Source: Camarhynchus parvulus | Taxonomy: Eukaryota; Chordata; Aves; Passeriformes; Thraupidae | Direction of reading: 5' to 3' | Assembly: GCF_901933205.1 (NCBI RefSeq) | Contig: NC_044573.1 | Coordinates: forward strand, 87,688,546-87,752,545 | DNA length: 64,000 bases | Shown here: one piece after another, positions 61,601 through 64,000 of the stretch | Layout: every line of letters starts with the position of its first letter | Numbering within the stretch: position 1 is the stretch's first letter | Notes under the pieces: model-generated | Databases searched by the model: none | Told to the model about the DNA's origin: nothing | What the model saw: only the letters and a program-made list of their open reading frames with translations | Translations under genes and position numbers: made by a program

Positions 61601-64000
61601 CAGGGGGCGCTCCTGCCCTTGGGAAATCCCCCCTGTCCCGGGGTCCGGACTCCTGTCACCACCCCCCGTCCGAAACAGCTTTTCCATTGTCTTCCAGGGA
61701 TTCCAAACTGATGCATTAATGCATATATTGTTCTGCAGAAAAGGATAATTTTTTAAGGATATTTTTATAAATATCCCAATATAGCATCATTGGAGACAGC
61801 ATAACCTGCACAGTCATGGTGACCGCAATGGCCTGATTTCGTAACAGGCGTCCCCAGAGTGTTTTTACACTACACCAGTAAGAGCCCATTAGAACAGCTT
61901 ATACTTTTAAAGAAAAGATTTGCCCACATTACAAAGCAAGTCATTTATTATTTCAAGTAGACATCCTGAGAAGGAAGGAAAGGAGGGGTTTTCTTCATGT
62001 TTCCCATTTTTGCAACTGTAAACTAGCAGAGCTGAAGAACAATAAAAATACATTCCCTCTGACTTTTTTATTCTTGTATAATAAATCAGCTTTTTATTGT
62101 TTCAGTCTTTACCACTCACAGTCTGTATCTACTTTTTCCTTGAAAGTCTACAAGGAAAAGTGTTTTACATTCTCCTTTGAAAACCTGTTATGATCCTACA
62201 ACAGCTACATTAAATTTTCCTGTAAATTGTTTACATATATAACATAGAACTAGATTCAAGCCTGAAGTAAATCATATCACCTGGTCAGATTTTTACCATC
62301 CAAACAAGTTTCATATTTCACTGACAAGTGAGTTATGAAACCAACCCCAAATCACATTAGGAACCTGCACATACAGTAAGTGGTAACAAAAGCTCTCATG
62401 AAATTTCTTTCAATCCAACAGGAAAGAAACCACATAAGGACTGTTCTGTGTCCTCAATCTATCAATGCAATTTGTATCAACAGCTCTACAAGTTGCATGA
62501 CCAGAAACATCTCTACAGACCAATTAATTTTAGAATTTCAGGAGATTTCATCTAAGCAATCCAAGGTGTAACCATAACTTTAAAAAAGTGGTTTTACTTT
62601 TTGGAAACTGGAAGATAAATAGAATAGAGATGCTGAAGAGGAAAGTTTAGAAGGACCCTTTAATTTAGAGTCTTGTTTAATTTTCTCTATATTTGCCTTC
62701 TACACCCCCTTTTCCCCCAAAACTCAGCTCTCTTAAATCCCAAAACTTTTCCTGTTTTGGTGCTGGTTTTACTAACTTACCTCAATGGTTAGCCTGGCTG
62801 GGTGGTTTTCAAGAAGCAATTGCTCAGCTATTTCTTGTACTGATTTAATAACTTCTTCTTTTTCATCAAGTTCTCTCATTAATTCCTATTTCAGACAAAA
62901 AAAAGTTTTAAAACTCTATCTAATTAATAAAGATCATTTAATAATTCCCTCTGGATTATAGTAGCAATACATACTGCATGATATTCCTTTTTTCTTGTTA
63001 TATTGGGGTTTCTTTCACTCCAGTCATATGCCACCTCCTCCTCTTCTTTTTCATTCAGCCATATCAACTCTCTAGTAGCACGAGACACAAAATTGTGAAG
63101 AGTATCTAGATGCCTTTCCTGATTTCTTGATGTGTTCTTTATTAAAAAGAAAAGAAAAATATTTAAAATAATCAGAATTTAAAGCTCATCACTTATCAGA
63201 AATTATGCCCACTGAAAAGCTGAACATGGAAAAGGTATGGTTAACTTACCAAGAGTTTTGAATACTGACTCTCCAGTTTGTGCAGTTTTTCTGCATAACT
63301 GAGTTTAAGAGGGGCTGTCATTTGGATCTGTATTTGGTATATGAGATCAAAAGACAATAAAAAGGTTAGATTTGTTAAACCATTAGATCTTCTGATTTCA
63401 TCATAAGTCATGTAGAGATCAGAAATAAAGGTAAGACTGTGAAATCCAAACACAGTTCTAAAATTCAACACTACTTTATGGGTCACGCAGTAAGAAAGCA
63501 ATCAAAGAAATAAAGAACATGGTGCAGTACCTCACTGATTTTAGCTTCTTTAAGGCTGGATTCAAATTCCTCAATAGCTTTGTGGACATTTTTGTGATTT
63601 TCTAAATGGCTTTCAACACTTGGCAAATCTGAACCCCATTCTGCTCGATCAAGTTGAACCTTACAAACAGGAAGAAAAGATTAGCCATGATCTATAAAAA
63701 GTAAATCATTAAAAGTGGACTGTTTCTGCAAGAATTGCTACCTGCATTTCTTCCACCCAGCTCAATAGGTCCTGGACAAACTTCATGTTCACCTCTTCTT
63801 CTGTCAAATTCTGATCCACGAAAGCTGATTTCATGAGAGGTTTTCTGATTTGCATCAGTTTGAGTGTTTGCAGAGTGCCACTGTCGACCCCTGTCACGTA
63901 GCTCTGAATTAACCGCGGCGGGATGCCTGACGGGTAGGCGGGAGTCACGGTCGGTGTCAGTCTGGAGCTCAGCCCTGATGAGAGGCCAGATGTCAAAGTA
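1..64000 (-). CDS. DST: DST (dystonin / BPAG1), internal part of gene, both ends outside window
   Basis: Dystonin is a giant cytoskeletal linker of the plakin/spectraplakin family. Its isoforms join intermediate filaments, actin and microtubules to hemidesmosomes, organelles or each other. The minus strand encodes, in order, plakin-domain spectrin repeats with an SH3, three alternative continuations, a plectin-repeat exon and a spectrin-repeat rod. The peptides align closely with human DST as I remember it, including the epithelial C terminus ending in SSLYYNS (SSLYYSS in human). Exon order, GT-AG borders and codon phases agree throughout. MACF1, the paralogue, is less likely because the coiled-coil and plectin-repeat exons specific to BPAG1e are present. 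The actin-binding CH domains (right of 64000) and the EF-hand/GAR end (left of 1) are outside. Exons are numbered here w1-w43 in transcript order. Confidence 0.97.
645..1140 (-). CDS. DST: DST exon w43, spectrin rod (last exon in window)
   Basis: 165 codons plus one base, acceptor CGCCTAG, donor TCAG|GTTAGT. It encodes [60 protein letters not shown] and on to [12 protein letters not shown]: roughly one and a half spectrin repeats. The rod continues beyond the left edge. Confidence 0.96.
1141..2131 (-). other. Intron w42/w43
   Basis: About 1.0 kb. I see nothing in it. Confidence 0.75.
2132..2331 (-). CDS. DST: DST exon w42, spectrin rod
   Basis: Two bases plus 66 codons, acceptor TTGTTAG, donor CAG|GTGAGT. 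It encodes [40 protein letters not shown] and [12 protein letters not shown]. Confidence 0.96.
2332..3942 (-). other. Intron w41/w42 (about 1.6 kb)
   Basis: AT-rich except 2900-3200. I see no exon or named repeat. Confidence 0.7.
3943..4072 (-). CDS. DST: DST exon w41, spectrin rod
   Basis: 43 codons plus one base, acceptor TTTTCAG, donor ATAG|GTATTT. It encodes [20 protein letters not shown] and [20 protein letters not shown], then DKI. Confidence 0.95.
4073..5777 (-). other. Intron w40/w41 (about 1.7 kb)
   Basis: It contains the tetra/octanucleotide microsatellite next to the w41 acceptor. The rest is AT-rich with nothing I can name. Confidence 0.75.
4090..4212. repeat. Compound microsatellite (ATACATAA)n + (AAAT)n
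   Basis: About eight copies of ATACATAA followed by about fifteen copies of AAAT. The array ends only 17 bases upstream, in the sense of DST, of the exon w41 acceptor. It therefore covers the place where a branch point is expected. The tyrosine/phenylalanine/isoleucine-rich open frames in it are artefacts. Confidence 0.97.
5778..6013 (-). CDS. DST: DST exon w40, spectrin rod
   Basis: Two bases plus 78 codons, acceptor TTTACAG, donor AAG|GTACTT. It encodes [40 protein letters not shown] and on to [10 protein letters not shown]. The first Glu needs one base from w38 or w39. Confidence 0.95.
6807..6869 (-). CDS. DST: DST exon w39, 63-base cassette exon
   Basis: Too short to stand out as an open frame, found by homology and phase. 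Acceptor ATCCACAG, donor AAAG|GTCAGT. With the flanking phase-1 borders it reads [20 protein letters not shown] and K, matching GGAVLNGEG...EEFWANK of human DST as remembered. Its length is a multiple of 3 (21 codons), so skipping joins w38 to w40 in frame. The donor with C at +3 is weak, which suggests regulated inclusion. Confidence 0.85.
6870..9331 (-). other. Intron w38/w39 (about 2.5 kb)
   Basis: It contains a CR1 3' end (about 7368-7512) and an A/C-rich simple tract (8205-8280). I see no exon or RNA gene otherwise. Confidence 0.7.
7368..7512 (+). mobile_element. CR1 LINE, truncated 3' end
   Basis: The order CCATTCCTGGAGGTATTTTA, then GACCTCATGATCTTAAGGTC and TTTTCCAATTTAAAAAGATTC, follows the avian CR1 3' end (ordinary form: ATGATCTTTAAGGTCCCTTCCAACC). 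Only about 145 bases remain. Plus strand, opposite to DST. Confidence 0.85.
9332..9458 (-). CDS. DST: DST exon w38, spectrin rod, tandem donors
   Basis: 42 codons plus one base, acceptor TAACCAG, donor TCAG|GTACGG. It encodes [40 protein letters not shown] and KS. Only this donor keeps the frame with w39 or w40. A better-looking donor CAG|GTAAGC lies 20 bases further on and leads to a stop codon with either exon. Confidence 0.9.
9703..9859 (-). CDS. DST: DST exon w37, spectrin rod, weak donor
   Basis: One base plus 52 codons, acceptor TGTCTAG. It encodes [40 protein letters not shown] and ends LEDTL. The chosen donor TTG|GTACGC is poor but matches the exon end I remember in human. A second phase-0 donor AAG|GTGTAA at 9626-9627 would add 25 in-frame residues. 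Confidence 0.88.
9860..10401 (-). other. Intron w36/w37
   Basis: 542 bases. I see nothing in it. Confidence 0.75.
10402..10568 (-). CDS. DST: DST exon w36, spectrin rod
   Basis: 55 codons plus two bases, acceptor TTTGCAG, donor GAAAA|GTAAGT. It encodes [40 protein letters not shown] and on to VEETIKE. Confidence 0.94.
10752..11069 (-). CDS. DST: DST exon w35, spectrin rod
   Basis: 106 codons, phase 0-0, acceptor GTTTCAG, donor CAG|GTACTC. One full spectrin repeat: [40 protein letters not shown] and on to [10 protein letters not shown]. Confidence 0.96.
11339..11547 (-). CDS. DST: DST exon w34, spectrin rod
   Basis: Two bases plus 69 codons, acceptor TTATCAG, donor ATT|GTAAGT. It encodes [40 protein letters not shown] and on to IQDIISKSI. 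Confidence 0.95.
11548..13386 (-). other. Intron w33/w34 (about 1.8 kb)
   Basis: Half of it is the diverged LTR. The remaining parts show nothing I can name. Confidence 0.7.
12160..13035 (+). mobile_element. Diverged LTR related to the copy at 21556, antisense to DST
   Basis: It shares several short blocks in the same order and orientation with the 21.6-22.6 kb LTR: AAGGTTTTGG near the start, GATGCTCCAGGTGCTGGAG in the middle, an AATAAA near 12846, then AGTCAAGTCT and GTGAGTGATCTCCCC. It is more decayed, with clear gaps, so it is an older or different subfamily. No coding capacity. Confidence 0.6.
13387..13510 (-). CDS. DST: DST exon w33, spectrin rod
   Basis: 41 codons plus one base, acceptor TTTACAG, donor CTGG|GTAAAG. 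It encodes [40 protein letters not shown] and L. Found by splice phase and homology; it is short. Confidence 0.93.
13511..16153 (-). other. Intron w32/w33 (about 2.6 kb)
   Basis: An A-rich purine run lies at 14467-14518. I see no exon, RNA gene or named transposon otherwise. Confidence 0.7.
16154..16330 (-). CDS. DST: DST exon w32, spectrin rod
   Basis: 59 codons, phase 0-0, acceptor CTTTTAG, donor AAG|GTAAAA. It encodes [33 protein letters not shown] and [19 protein letters not shown]. Confidence 0.95.
16331..18745 (-). other. Intron w31/w32 (about 2.4 kb)
   Basis: AT-rich. I see no exon, RNA gene or named repeat. Confidence 0.7.
18746..19291 (-). CDS. DST: DST exon w31, spectrin rod (long exon)
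   Basis: 182 codons, phase 0-0, acceptor TTTGTAG, donor AAG|GTAAGT. It opens [20 protein letters not shown] and holds [40 protein letters not shown] and [20 protein letters not shown], then ends [12 protein letters not shown]. Spans about one and a half spectrin repeats and is highly similar to human as remembered. Confidence 0.96.
19292..21059 (-). other. Intron w30/w31 (about 1.8 kb)
   Basis: AT-rich. It contains the 19-bp hairpin at 19883-19924. I see no exon or named repeat. Confidence 0.75.
19883..19924 (-). repeat. Inverted repeat, 19-bp arms, 4-base loop
   Basis: Left arm GTACTATATTTGATGTACT (19883-19901), loop AAAT, right arm AGTACATCAAACATAGTAC (19906-19924). One position differs: A/C on the plus strand but a G-U wobble in the minus-strand transcript, so the DST intron RNA could pair along all 19 positions. 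A further partial copy (CATAGTAC) lies at 19863-19870. Confidence 0.9.
21060..21341 (-). CDS. DST: DST exon w30, spectrin rod
   Basis: 94 codons, phase 0-0, acceptor AATATAG, donor AAG|GTATTG. It encodes [49 protein letters not shown] and ends LNQQYQKVK. Confidence 0.95.
21342..22719 (-). other. Intron w29/w30, largely occupied by an LTR
   Basis: Almost the whole intron is the LTR copy described separately; only about 210 and 75 bases of other sequence remain at its two ends. Confidence 0.8.
21556..22644 (+). mobile_element. Solo LTR of an avian endogenous retroviral family (ERVL-like), antisense to DST
   Basis: About 1.1 kb. It opens with a TTTGCTTGGCCAGGTTTTGG-like start and has several tandem subunits containing CACCTGCAGCCCATGG. 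A poly(A) signal AATAAA is at 22467-22472, and the end includes TTTTCTCTCCCTGTCCAG. This matches an LTR type I know from songbird genomes; the family name is uncertain. There is no internal region or coding capacity, so it is a solo LTR. The open frames in it are not genes. Confidence 0.75.
22720..22953 (-). CDS. DST: DST exon w29, spectrin rod
   Basis: 78 codons, phase 0-0, acceptor TCAAAAG, donor AAG|GTTTTT (weak, lacks the usual purine at +3). It encodes [40 protein letters not shown] and on to IKQETEK. Confidence 0.94.
22954..24922 (-). other. Intron w28/w29 (about 2.0 kb)
   Basis: AT-rich. I see no exon, RNA gene or named repeat. Confidence 0.7.
24923..25075 (-). CDS. DST: DST exon w28, spectrin rod
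   Basis: 51 codons, phase 0-0, acceptor AATACAG, donor GAG|GTAAGC. It encodes [20 protein letters not shown] and [20 protein letters not shown]. Confidence 0.95.
25076..26405 (-). other. Intron w27/w28
   Basis: About 1.3 kb. The block 25690-25930 is less AT-rich and may be a very old repeat; I cannot name it. Nothing else seen. Confidence 0.65.
26406..26639 (-). CDS. DST: DST exon w27, spectrin rod
   Basis: 78 codons, phase 0-0, acceptor TTTACAG, donor AAG|GTTTGC. It encodes [40 protein letters not shown] and on to VQELGDQK, almost identical to human in its middle part as remembered. Confidence 0.95.
26640..27656 (-). other. Intron w26/w27
   Basis: About 1.0 kb, AT-rich. I see nothing in it. 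Confidence 0.75.
27657..27803 (-). CDS. DST: DST exon w26, spectrin rod
   Basis: 49 codons ([20 protein letters not shown] through KKSLQLLK), phase 0-0, acceptor TTTCTAG, donor AAA|GTAAGT. The FSDWI motif is the typical spectrin-repeat Trp. Confidence 0.94.
27989..28204 (-). CDS. DST: DST exon w25, spectrin rod
   Basis: 72 codons, phase 0-0, acceptor TTTGTAG, donor ATG|GTATGT. It encodes [20 protein letters not shown] through [14 protein letters not shown]. Confidence 0.94.
28359..28505 (-). CDS. DST: DST exon w24, start of spectrin rod
   Basis: 49 codons ([20 protein letters not shown] through [10 protein letters not shown]), phase 0-0, acceptor TTTTCAG, donor GAG|GTAAGT. Spectrin-type helix following the optional giant exon. 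Confidence 0.94.
28708..34279 (-). CDS. DST: DST exon w23: DST-b-specific giant exon, plectin repeats plus acidic linker, five frameshifts
   Basis: A 5.6 kb exon (acceptor CTTTTAG, donor ATG|GTAAGT) that distinguishes the muscle-type isoform DST-b. The first third has plectin-type repeats ([84 protein letters not shown]). The rest is an acidic, Ser-rich linker with an Asp-run (31613-31646) between YETPQ/YDTPQ motifs. The frame slips by one base at about 33555-33560 (deletion), 32844-32846 (insertion), 30730-30733 (insertion), 29892-29950 (insertion) and 29761-29770 (deletion). Most are in short homopolymers. The net is +1: 5572 bases become 5571 = 1857 codons, as phase 0-0 borders require. 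Assembly error or erosion of an optional exon are both possible. Confidence 0.92.
31613..31646 (-). repeat. Coding GAT trinucleotide run (11 Asp)
   Basis: About eleven uninterrupted GAT codons on the minus strand (ATC on the plus) inside the acidic linker of exon w23. On the plus strand the same DNA reads as a poly-His frame, which is a shadow. Confidence 0.95.
34280..35345 (-). other. Intron w22/w23
   Basis: About 1.1 kb, AT-rich. I see no further exon or named repeat. Confidence 0.75.
35346..35478 (-). CDS. DST: DST exon w22
   Basis: One base plus 44 codons ([20 protein letters not shown] through GDEKIEEK), acceptor ATGATAG, donor AAG|GTAATG. It ends in phase 0. It can splice either into the giant DST-b exon or past it to w24, which also starts in phase 0. 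Confidence 0.94.
36078..36166 (-). CDS. DST: DST exon w21
   Basis: 29 codons plus two bases, acceptor TTTTTCAG, donor ACAA|GTATGC. It encodes [20 protein letters not shown] and QSFLAKHSD, a helical segment matching the spectraplakin branch of human DST as remembered. Confidence 0.94.
36167..38603 (-). other. Intron w20/w21 (about 2.4 kb) with an unassigned GC-richer block
   Basis: From about 36650 to 38400 the base composition is richer in G and C than the neighbouring introns, with open frames up to 121 codons on the plus strand. No splice context, homology or terminal repeats I can recognise. An old transposable element is the best guess. Confidence 0.5.
38604..38738 (-). CDS. DST: DST exon w20, start of spectraplakin branch
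   Basis: 45 codons, phase 0-0, acceptor CATCAG, donor [29 protein letters not shown] continues LEEEE of w19. It ends TDLPKQQ. This exon is used in the neuronal (a) and muscle (b) forms instead of the BPAG1e exons. Confidence 0.95.
39619..39624 (-). terminator. Candidate poly(A) signal AATAAA for the BPAG1e transcript
   Basis: First AATAAA on the minus strand that I found after the epithelial stop, about 550 bases downstream. A second lies at 39393-39398. The choice between them is not decidable from sequence. Confidence 0.35.
39643..39729. repeat. Local tandem duplication
   Basis: Two near-identical copies of a segment (GGTATCTGCAGACTG then TAATTTTAATTTAAGTA), with GGTATCTGCAGACTG present three times in all. 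It lies in the presumed BPAG1e 3' UTR or adjoining intron. Confidence 0.8.
40177..42093 (-). CDS. DST: DST exon e2: BPAG1e plectin-repeat tail and stop
   Basis: Terminal exon of the epithelial form, 638 codons plus TAG, intact. It opens [20 protein letters not shown] in phase 0 (acceptor TTTACAG). Two blocks of plectin repeats follow. The first runs from about residue 85 ([53 protein letters not shown]). The second starts near residue 430 ([40 protein letters not shown]). It ends [10 protein letters not shown]. These repeats bind keratin filaments in the hemidesmosome (known for the family). The intron to e1 is only 564 bases (42094-42657) and shows nothing else. Confidence 0.96.
   Translation of the reverse strand: MVKNKHYDMHVEVTTLNQENDKTFGNEERMFQGYKTSEGFRKEDFAKMSSFLGEEVLRTVDDATQLEYFTEEYDAIKFQGLRHDVTARQLTEVKLLDRLTVEQLISRQKTVGEVQKSLEKFLTKPTAIAGLYLESSKEILSFVLAAKRKIMGKALALAFLEAQAATGFIIDPTTGQKFSVDDSVVRGLADSEFKSRLLEAEKAVLGYCCSGKALSVFQAVEAQLLERQKGKNILEAQIACGGVIDPVRSVRVPPEAAVQLGLLNNTILKFLHEPSSNAKCFHNPNNRKAMYYCDLLKMCLFSVSSKCFLLPVGERKISSPSAEKSHKTSVINVGTGSEMTSYEAYQKNYIDKATYLELSKQEFDWKESTCFDSDGNSFLLLTDLKTGVQFNIEEILNQGRIDRALVNKYKEGLITVNEFGDILVSSSQPNKDLNSPIAGFWLSETNERIPVLKASRKNLVDRVTALRCLEAQVSTGGVIDPFTGKKYSVSEALQRELIDDGCAKQIQQCELIFTGIIHPVRNTVMSAVEAVHLSAIDKEMGMRCLEYQYLTGGLIDPKSHSRLTMEDAIKNGIIDAITATKMKDEKLHNKVLTCPKTKKKITYKEALDRAVFDCHTGLRLLEAAQPMKTGISSLYYNS
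42658..45416 (-). CDS. DST: DST exon e1: BPAG1e coiled-coil rod (one-base frameshift)
   Basis: This is the epithelial exon, which gives BPAG1e the dimerising rod that spaces its hemidesmosomal head from the keratin-binding tail. It opens [20 protein letters not shown] in phase 0 with w19 (acceptor TTTACAG). Long heptad-type stretches rich in Glu, Lys, Gln and Leu follow, and it ends LVKLHPLE (donor GAG|GTACAC). About 45271-45277 a run of seven A on the minus strand breaks the frame: upstream reads KKQKNKW..., downstream reads [20 protein letters not shown]. One extra A restores the frame. The exon length, 2759, becomes 2760 = 920 codons, as needed for its phase 0-0 borders. A sequencing or assembly slip is the likeliest cause. 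Confidence 0.94.
45417..46522 (-). other. Interval between membrane-tail and BPAG1e exons
   Basis: The part 45490-46060 is clearly less AT-rich than its surroundings and carries overlapping open frames on both strands (longest 147 codons on the plus strand). None has splice context or homology I recognise. It may be an old transposed insertion; I cannot name a family. Confidence 0.5.
46490..46495 (-). terminator. Candidate poly(A) signal ATTAAA for the membrane-tail exon
   Basis: ATTAAA on the minus strand begins about 28 bases after the stop codon. A T/G-rich stretch follows about 30 bases further on. Position fits a very short 3' UTR, but the hexamer is common in AT-rich DNA. Confidence 0.35.
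46523..48469 (-). CDS. DST: Candidate alternative terminal exon of DST with C-terminal membrane anchor
   Basis: An uninterrupted 648-codon frame plus stop in AT-rich DNA, between the last plakin exon and the BPAG1e exons. The acceptor GCTCAG|AGT gives phase 0, so it continues w19 in frame as [21 protein letters not shown]. Residues 1-600 are hydrophilic, rich in Ser, Lys and Glu, with no domain I recognise (for example [20 protein letters not shown] and a Cys/His patch FQCQCKEHC). Residues about 602-625 ([20 protein letters not shown], then LSML) have no charge. A basic TKMKSKK and a second hydrophobic stretch ([14 protein letters not shown]) follow, ending at TAA. This is the layout of a tail-anchored membrane protein. 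The product would be a plakin domain tied to a membrane such as ER or nuclear envelope (inference). Whether this end is already known in other species I cannot say. Confidence 0.75.
   Translation of the reverse strand, partial: SLPGENQLQQPVKSAEVFQHLGCNEDFELRGEKKPNESMMDVEYLQNQNSSSKPEYPENKLEMNRRKLNVDRYDKIKTDRTFKQLLNVSGQESSISGSRDSKLHTEHESLMGFGNQSKEQKNGRKGCFLSTEISVSVNNDSGEMLEEQIANGERQKTEGKSKSPKVEMIHKTKGKKNARRAGSDVSTKEECEMQSETDFELTTKKAEVTPKTAEQALGISPYKQQHFSQRTHFQCQCKEHCFTESKSHNTLKFEDREFQVYVEEGDSLSCATDATSLEKVASSFRELAVHNGSEKTKLNLQSMSNPGVYCSVERSIDKLQKASLDKDYSLVENEILEKSNLNSNKAKNKEQEILVLSSGNISESHCAAKVSESYPLDCQVSSLQIDQHLGTELLGNTGDLNENLGLSGIFSGGEDYFPLSEDELTKKLLSHYEKVSVKKMPQGNTYGLDSIKRSGKKQSGEDRLEQGQKCKDLLLVSETDSRDEGNSTKVPGKTTELQKIFSEKVGIKASFEKQEKQKKKEKHNEEKRSTTVVKVPEFLCNSNERVNLRMILNQCKSTFESQNMSRSSDLRLIEDNLKNEYANLVSITVHFEMVKIFKFLEINSFVYFMLIFAILFSTQLMLSMLTKMKSKKMQFVTAPIILGLLFQA
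48470..50020 (-). other. Intron between w19 and the membrane-tail exon
   Basis: About 1.55 kb, AT-rich. I see no exon or named repeat. Confidence 0.75.
50021..50119 (-). CDS. DST: DST exon w19, last common plakin exon (splicing hub)
   Basis: 33 codons ([20 protein letters not shown], then [13 protein letters not shown]), phase 0-0, acceptor TCTACAG, donor GAAGAG|GTAGGT. The exon ends on a codon border. It can be joined in frame to the membrane-tail exon (48469), the epithelial coiled-coil exon (45416) or the spectraplakin exon w20 (38738). Confidence 0.96.
50120..50843 (-). other. Intron w18/w19
   Basis: About 0.7 kb. I see nothing in it. Confidence 0.75.
50844..50951 (-). CDS. DST: DST exon w18, end of plakin domain with basic cluster
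   Basis: 36 codons, phase 0-0, acceptor TGTACAG, donor GAG|GTAAAT. It encodes [20 protein letters not shown] followed by [16 protein letters not shown]. The basic PVKRRR cluster resembles a monopartite nuclear localisation signal; function is inference. Confidence 0.95.
51039..51122 (-). CDS. DST: DST exon w17, plakin domain
   Basis: 28 codons ([20 protein letters not shown], then EQYSAAVK), phase 0-0, acceptor TTTACAG, donor AAG|GTAACA. Confidence 0.95.
51123..51806 (-). other. Intron w16/w17
   Basis: About 0.7 kb. I see nothing in it. Confidence 0.75.
51807..51969 (-). CDS. DST: DST exon w16, plakin domain
   Basis: One base plus 54 codons, acceptor AAATCAG, donor AAG|GTATGA. It encodes [20 protein letters not shown] and [20 protein letters not shown]. 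Confidence 0.95.
51970..54304 (-). other. Intron w15/w16 (about 2.3 kb)
   Basis: AT-rich intron that holds one CR1 3' end (about 52605-52703, own entry). I see no exon, RNA gene or other named repeat in the rest. Confidence 0.75.
52605..52703 (+). mobile_element. CR1 LINE, truncated 3' end
   Basis: The text TTAGACTCGATGATCCTTGT, GGGTTCCTTCTAACTC and the ending TCTATGATTCT match the 3' end of avian CR1 elements as I know them. Only the last 100 bases or so remain, with no coding sequence, so it is a dead 5'-truncated copy on the strand opposite to DST. Confidence 0.85.
54305..54498 (-). CDS. DST: DST exon w15, plakin domain
   Basis: 64 codons plus two bases, acceptor CTACTAG, donor CAG|GTTTGT. 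It encodes [20 protein letters not shown] through [20 protein letters not shown], a spectrin-repeat helix with the family's typical Trp. Confidence 0.95.
54499..55309 (-). other. Intron w14/w15
   Basis: About 0.8 kb, AT-rich. I see nothing in it beyond splice signals. Confidence 0.75.
55310..55448 (-). CDS. DST: DST exon w14, plakin domain
   Basis: One base plus 46 codons, acceptor TTTTTCAG, donor AAG|GTAAGA. It encodes [40 protein letters not shown] and LMGTLK. Confidence 0.95.
55706..55884 (-). CDS. DST: DST exon w13, plakin domain
   Basis: 59 codons plus two bases, acceptor TTTACAG, donor GATAA|GTATGT. It encodes [20 protein letters not shown] through [20 protein letters not shown]. Confidence 0.95.
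56175..56332 (-). CDS. DST: DST exon w12, plakin domain
   Basis: Two bases plus 52 codons, acceptor TTCAACAG, donor GAG|GTGAGC. It encodes [20 protein letters not shown] and [20 protein letters not shown], a conserved plakin-domain helix pair. Confidence 0.95.
56333..57244 (-). other. Intron w11/w12
   Basis: About 0.9 kb of AT-rich sequence. I see no exon or named repeat. Confidence 0.75.
57245..57428 (-). CDS. DST: DST exon w11, plakin domain
   Basis: 61 codons plus one base, acceptor GTTGCAG, donor GAG|GTAAAA. It contains [33 protein letters not shown] and [19 protein letters not shown]. Confidence 0.95.
57915..58041 (-). CDS. DST: DST exon w10, plakin domain
   Basis: One base plus 42 codons (the first completes Arg with w9), acceptor TTTCAG, donor TCA|GTAAGT. 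It encodes [40 protein letters not shown] and AS, a plakin spectrin-repeat segment. Confidence 0.95.
58075..58195. repeat. A/C-rich simple sequence in intron w9/w10
   Basis: A degenerate run of A with scattered C (CAAAA/CAAAC type) about 120 bases long. On the DST sense strand it is a T/G-rich tract starting about 35 bases upstream of the exon w10 acceptor. A similar tract lies at 8205-8280. Confidence 0.85.
58273..58427 (-). CDS. DST: DST exon w9, plakin domain: second half of SH3
   Basis: Starts in phase 0 and ends with two extra bases (phase 2). It encodes [40 protein letters not shown] and PPNKEAID, the remaining SH3 strands and return to the helix. Acceptor ATACTAG, donor CAG|GTAGGG. 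Confidence 0.95.
58681..58833 (-). CDS. DST: DST exon w8, plakin domain: first half of SH3
   Basis: 51 codons, phase 0-0. A helix ([20 protein letters not shown]) is followed by the opening SH3 strands ([14 protein letters not shown]). In plakins the SH3 is inserted in a spectrin repeat and the canonical ALYDY motif is degenerate (here AICDY), which fits the known non-canonical SH3 of this family. Confidence 0.95.
59193..59318 (-). CDS. DST: DST exon w7, plakin domain
   Basis: 42 codons, phase 0-0, acceptor ATCCTAG, donor ATG|GTAAGA. It contains [20 protein letters not shown] and [20 protein letters not shown], the start of the spectrin repeat in which the SH3 domain is embedded. Confidence 0.96.
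59319..60599 (-). other. Intron w6/w7
   Basis: About 1.3 kb. I see no exon, named repeat or RNA gene. The short open frames on both strands lack splice context and homology. Confidence 0.75.
60600..60695 (-). CDS. DST: DST exon w6, plakin domain
   Basis: 32 codons ([20 protein letters not shown], then [12 protein letters not shown]), phase 0-0, acceptor CTTAAAG, donor GAG|GTAAGA. This is the highly conserved Trp-rich helix of a plakin spectrin repeat. Confidence 0.96.
61093..61536. repeat. Minisatellite, 12 tandem copies of a 37-bp unit
   Basis: Twelve head-to-tail units of exactly 37 bp begin GGTAAATTGC or GG(T/C)AAAGTGC and end CAGCTGAGAT(G/C). Copies differ by only a few bases. The two unit types (AATT and AAGT versions) run in the order A B B A A B A A A B A B. 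As 37 is not a multiple of 3 and the unit has no stop on the minus strand in any frame, three long overlapping minus-strand reading frames appear. They are an artefact of the repeat, not genes. Confidence 0.97.
61545..61680. promoter_or_regulatory. Small CpG-dense, GC-rich stretch beside the minisatellite
   Basis: About 14 CpG dinucleotides lie in roughly 136 bases, in a window that is otherwise CpG-poor and AT-rich. The stretch contains GCCGCGCGCGGC and the CTCF motif described separately. It lies inside the intron between plakin exons w5 and w6. It could be an insulator or enhancer element or, less likely, an internal start site; no start codon or first exon can be shown. Confidence 0.6.
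61597..61611 (+). promoter_or_regulatory. Perfect CTCF core motif
   Basis: CCAGCAGGGGGCGCT matches the vertebrate CTCF core consensus CCASYAGRKGGCRSY at all 15 positions and sits in the CpG-dense stretch. The motif is read on the plus strand, opposite to DST transcription. Occupancy is inference from the motif alone, and the CpG inside the core could make binding methylation-sensitive. Confidence 0.7.
62781..62885 (-). CDS. DST: DST exon w5, plakin domain
   Basis: 35 codons ([20 protein letters not shown] ... HPARLTIE), phase 0-0, acceptor AAATAG, donor GAG|GTAAGT. It continues the spectrin repeat of w4. Confidence 0.95.
62975..63136 (-). CDS. DST: DST exon w4, plakin domain
   Basis: 54 codons, phase 0-0, acceptor AATAAAG, donor GCA|GTATGT. 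It contains [20 protein letters not shown] and the acidic stretch [16 protein letters not shown] typical of this plakin spectrin repeat. Confidence 0.95.
63250..63327 (-). CDS. DST: DST exon w3, plakin domain
   Basis: 26 codons ([20 protein letters not shown] then QYSKLL), phase 0-0, acceptor ATACAG, strong donor TTG|GTAAGT. It is a spectrin-repeat helix of the plakin domain. Confidence 0.95.
63531..63659 (-). CDS. DST: DST exon w2, plakin domain
   Basis: 43 codons, phase 0 at both ends, acceptor TTTGTAAG and donor GAG|GTACTG. It encodes [20 protein letters not shown] and on to EAKISE, part of a plakin-domain spectrin repeat nearly identical to human dystonin as remembered. Confidence 0.95.
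63742..64000 (-). CDS. DST: DST exon w1 (partial): linker and first plakin-domain helix
   Basis: The 5' part runs off the window. It encodes a Thr/Ser/Gly-rich linker ([20 protein letters not shown]) and then the helical start [18 protein letters not shown] sequence (here [18 protein letters not shown]) and [13 protein letters not shown], which opens a spectrin repeat of the plakin domain. The donor is CAG|GTAGCA. No start codon is claimed, since the reading frame is open to the edge. Confidence 0.95.
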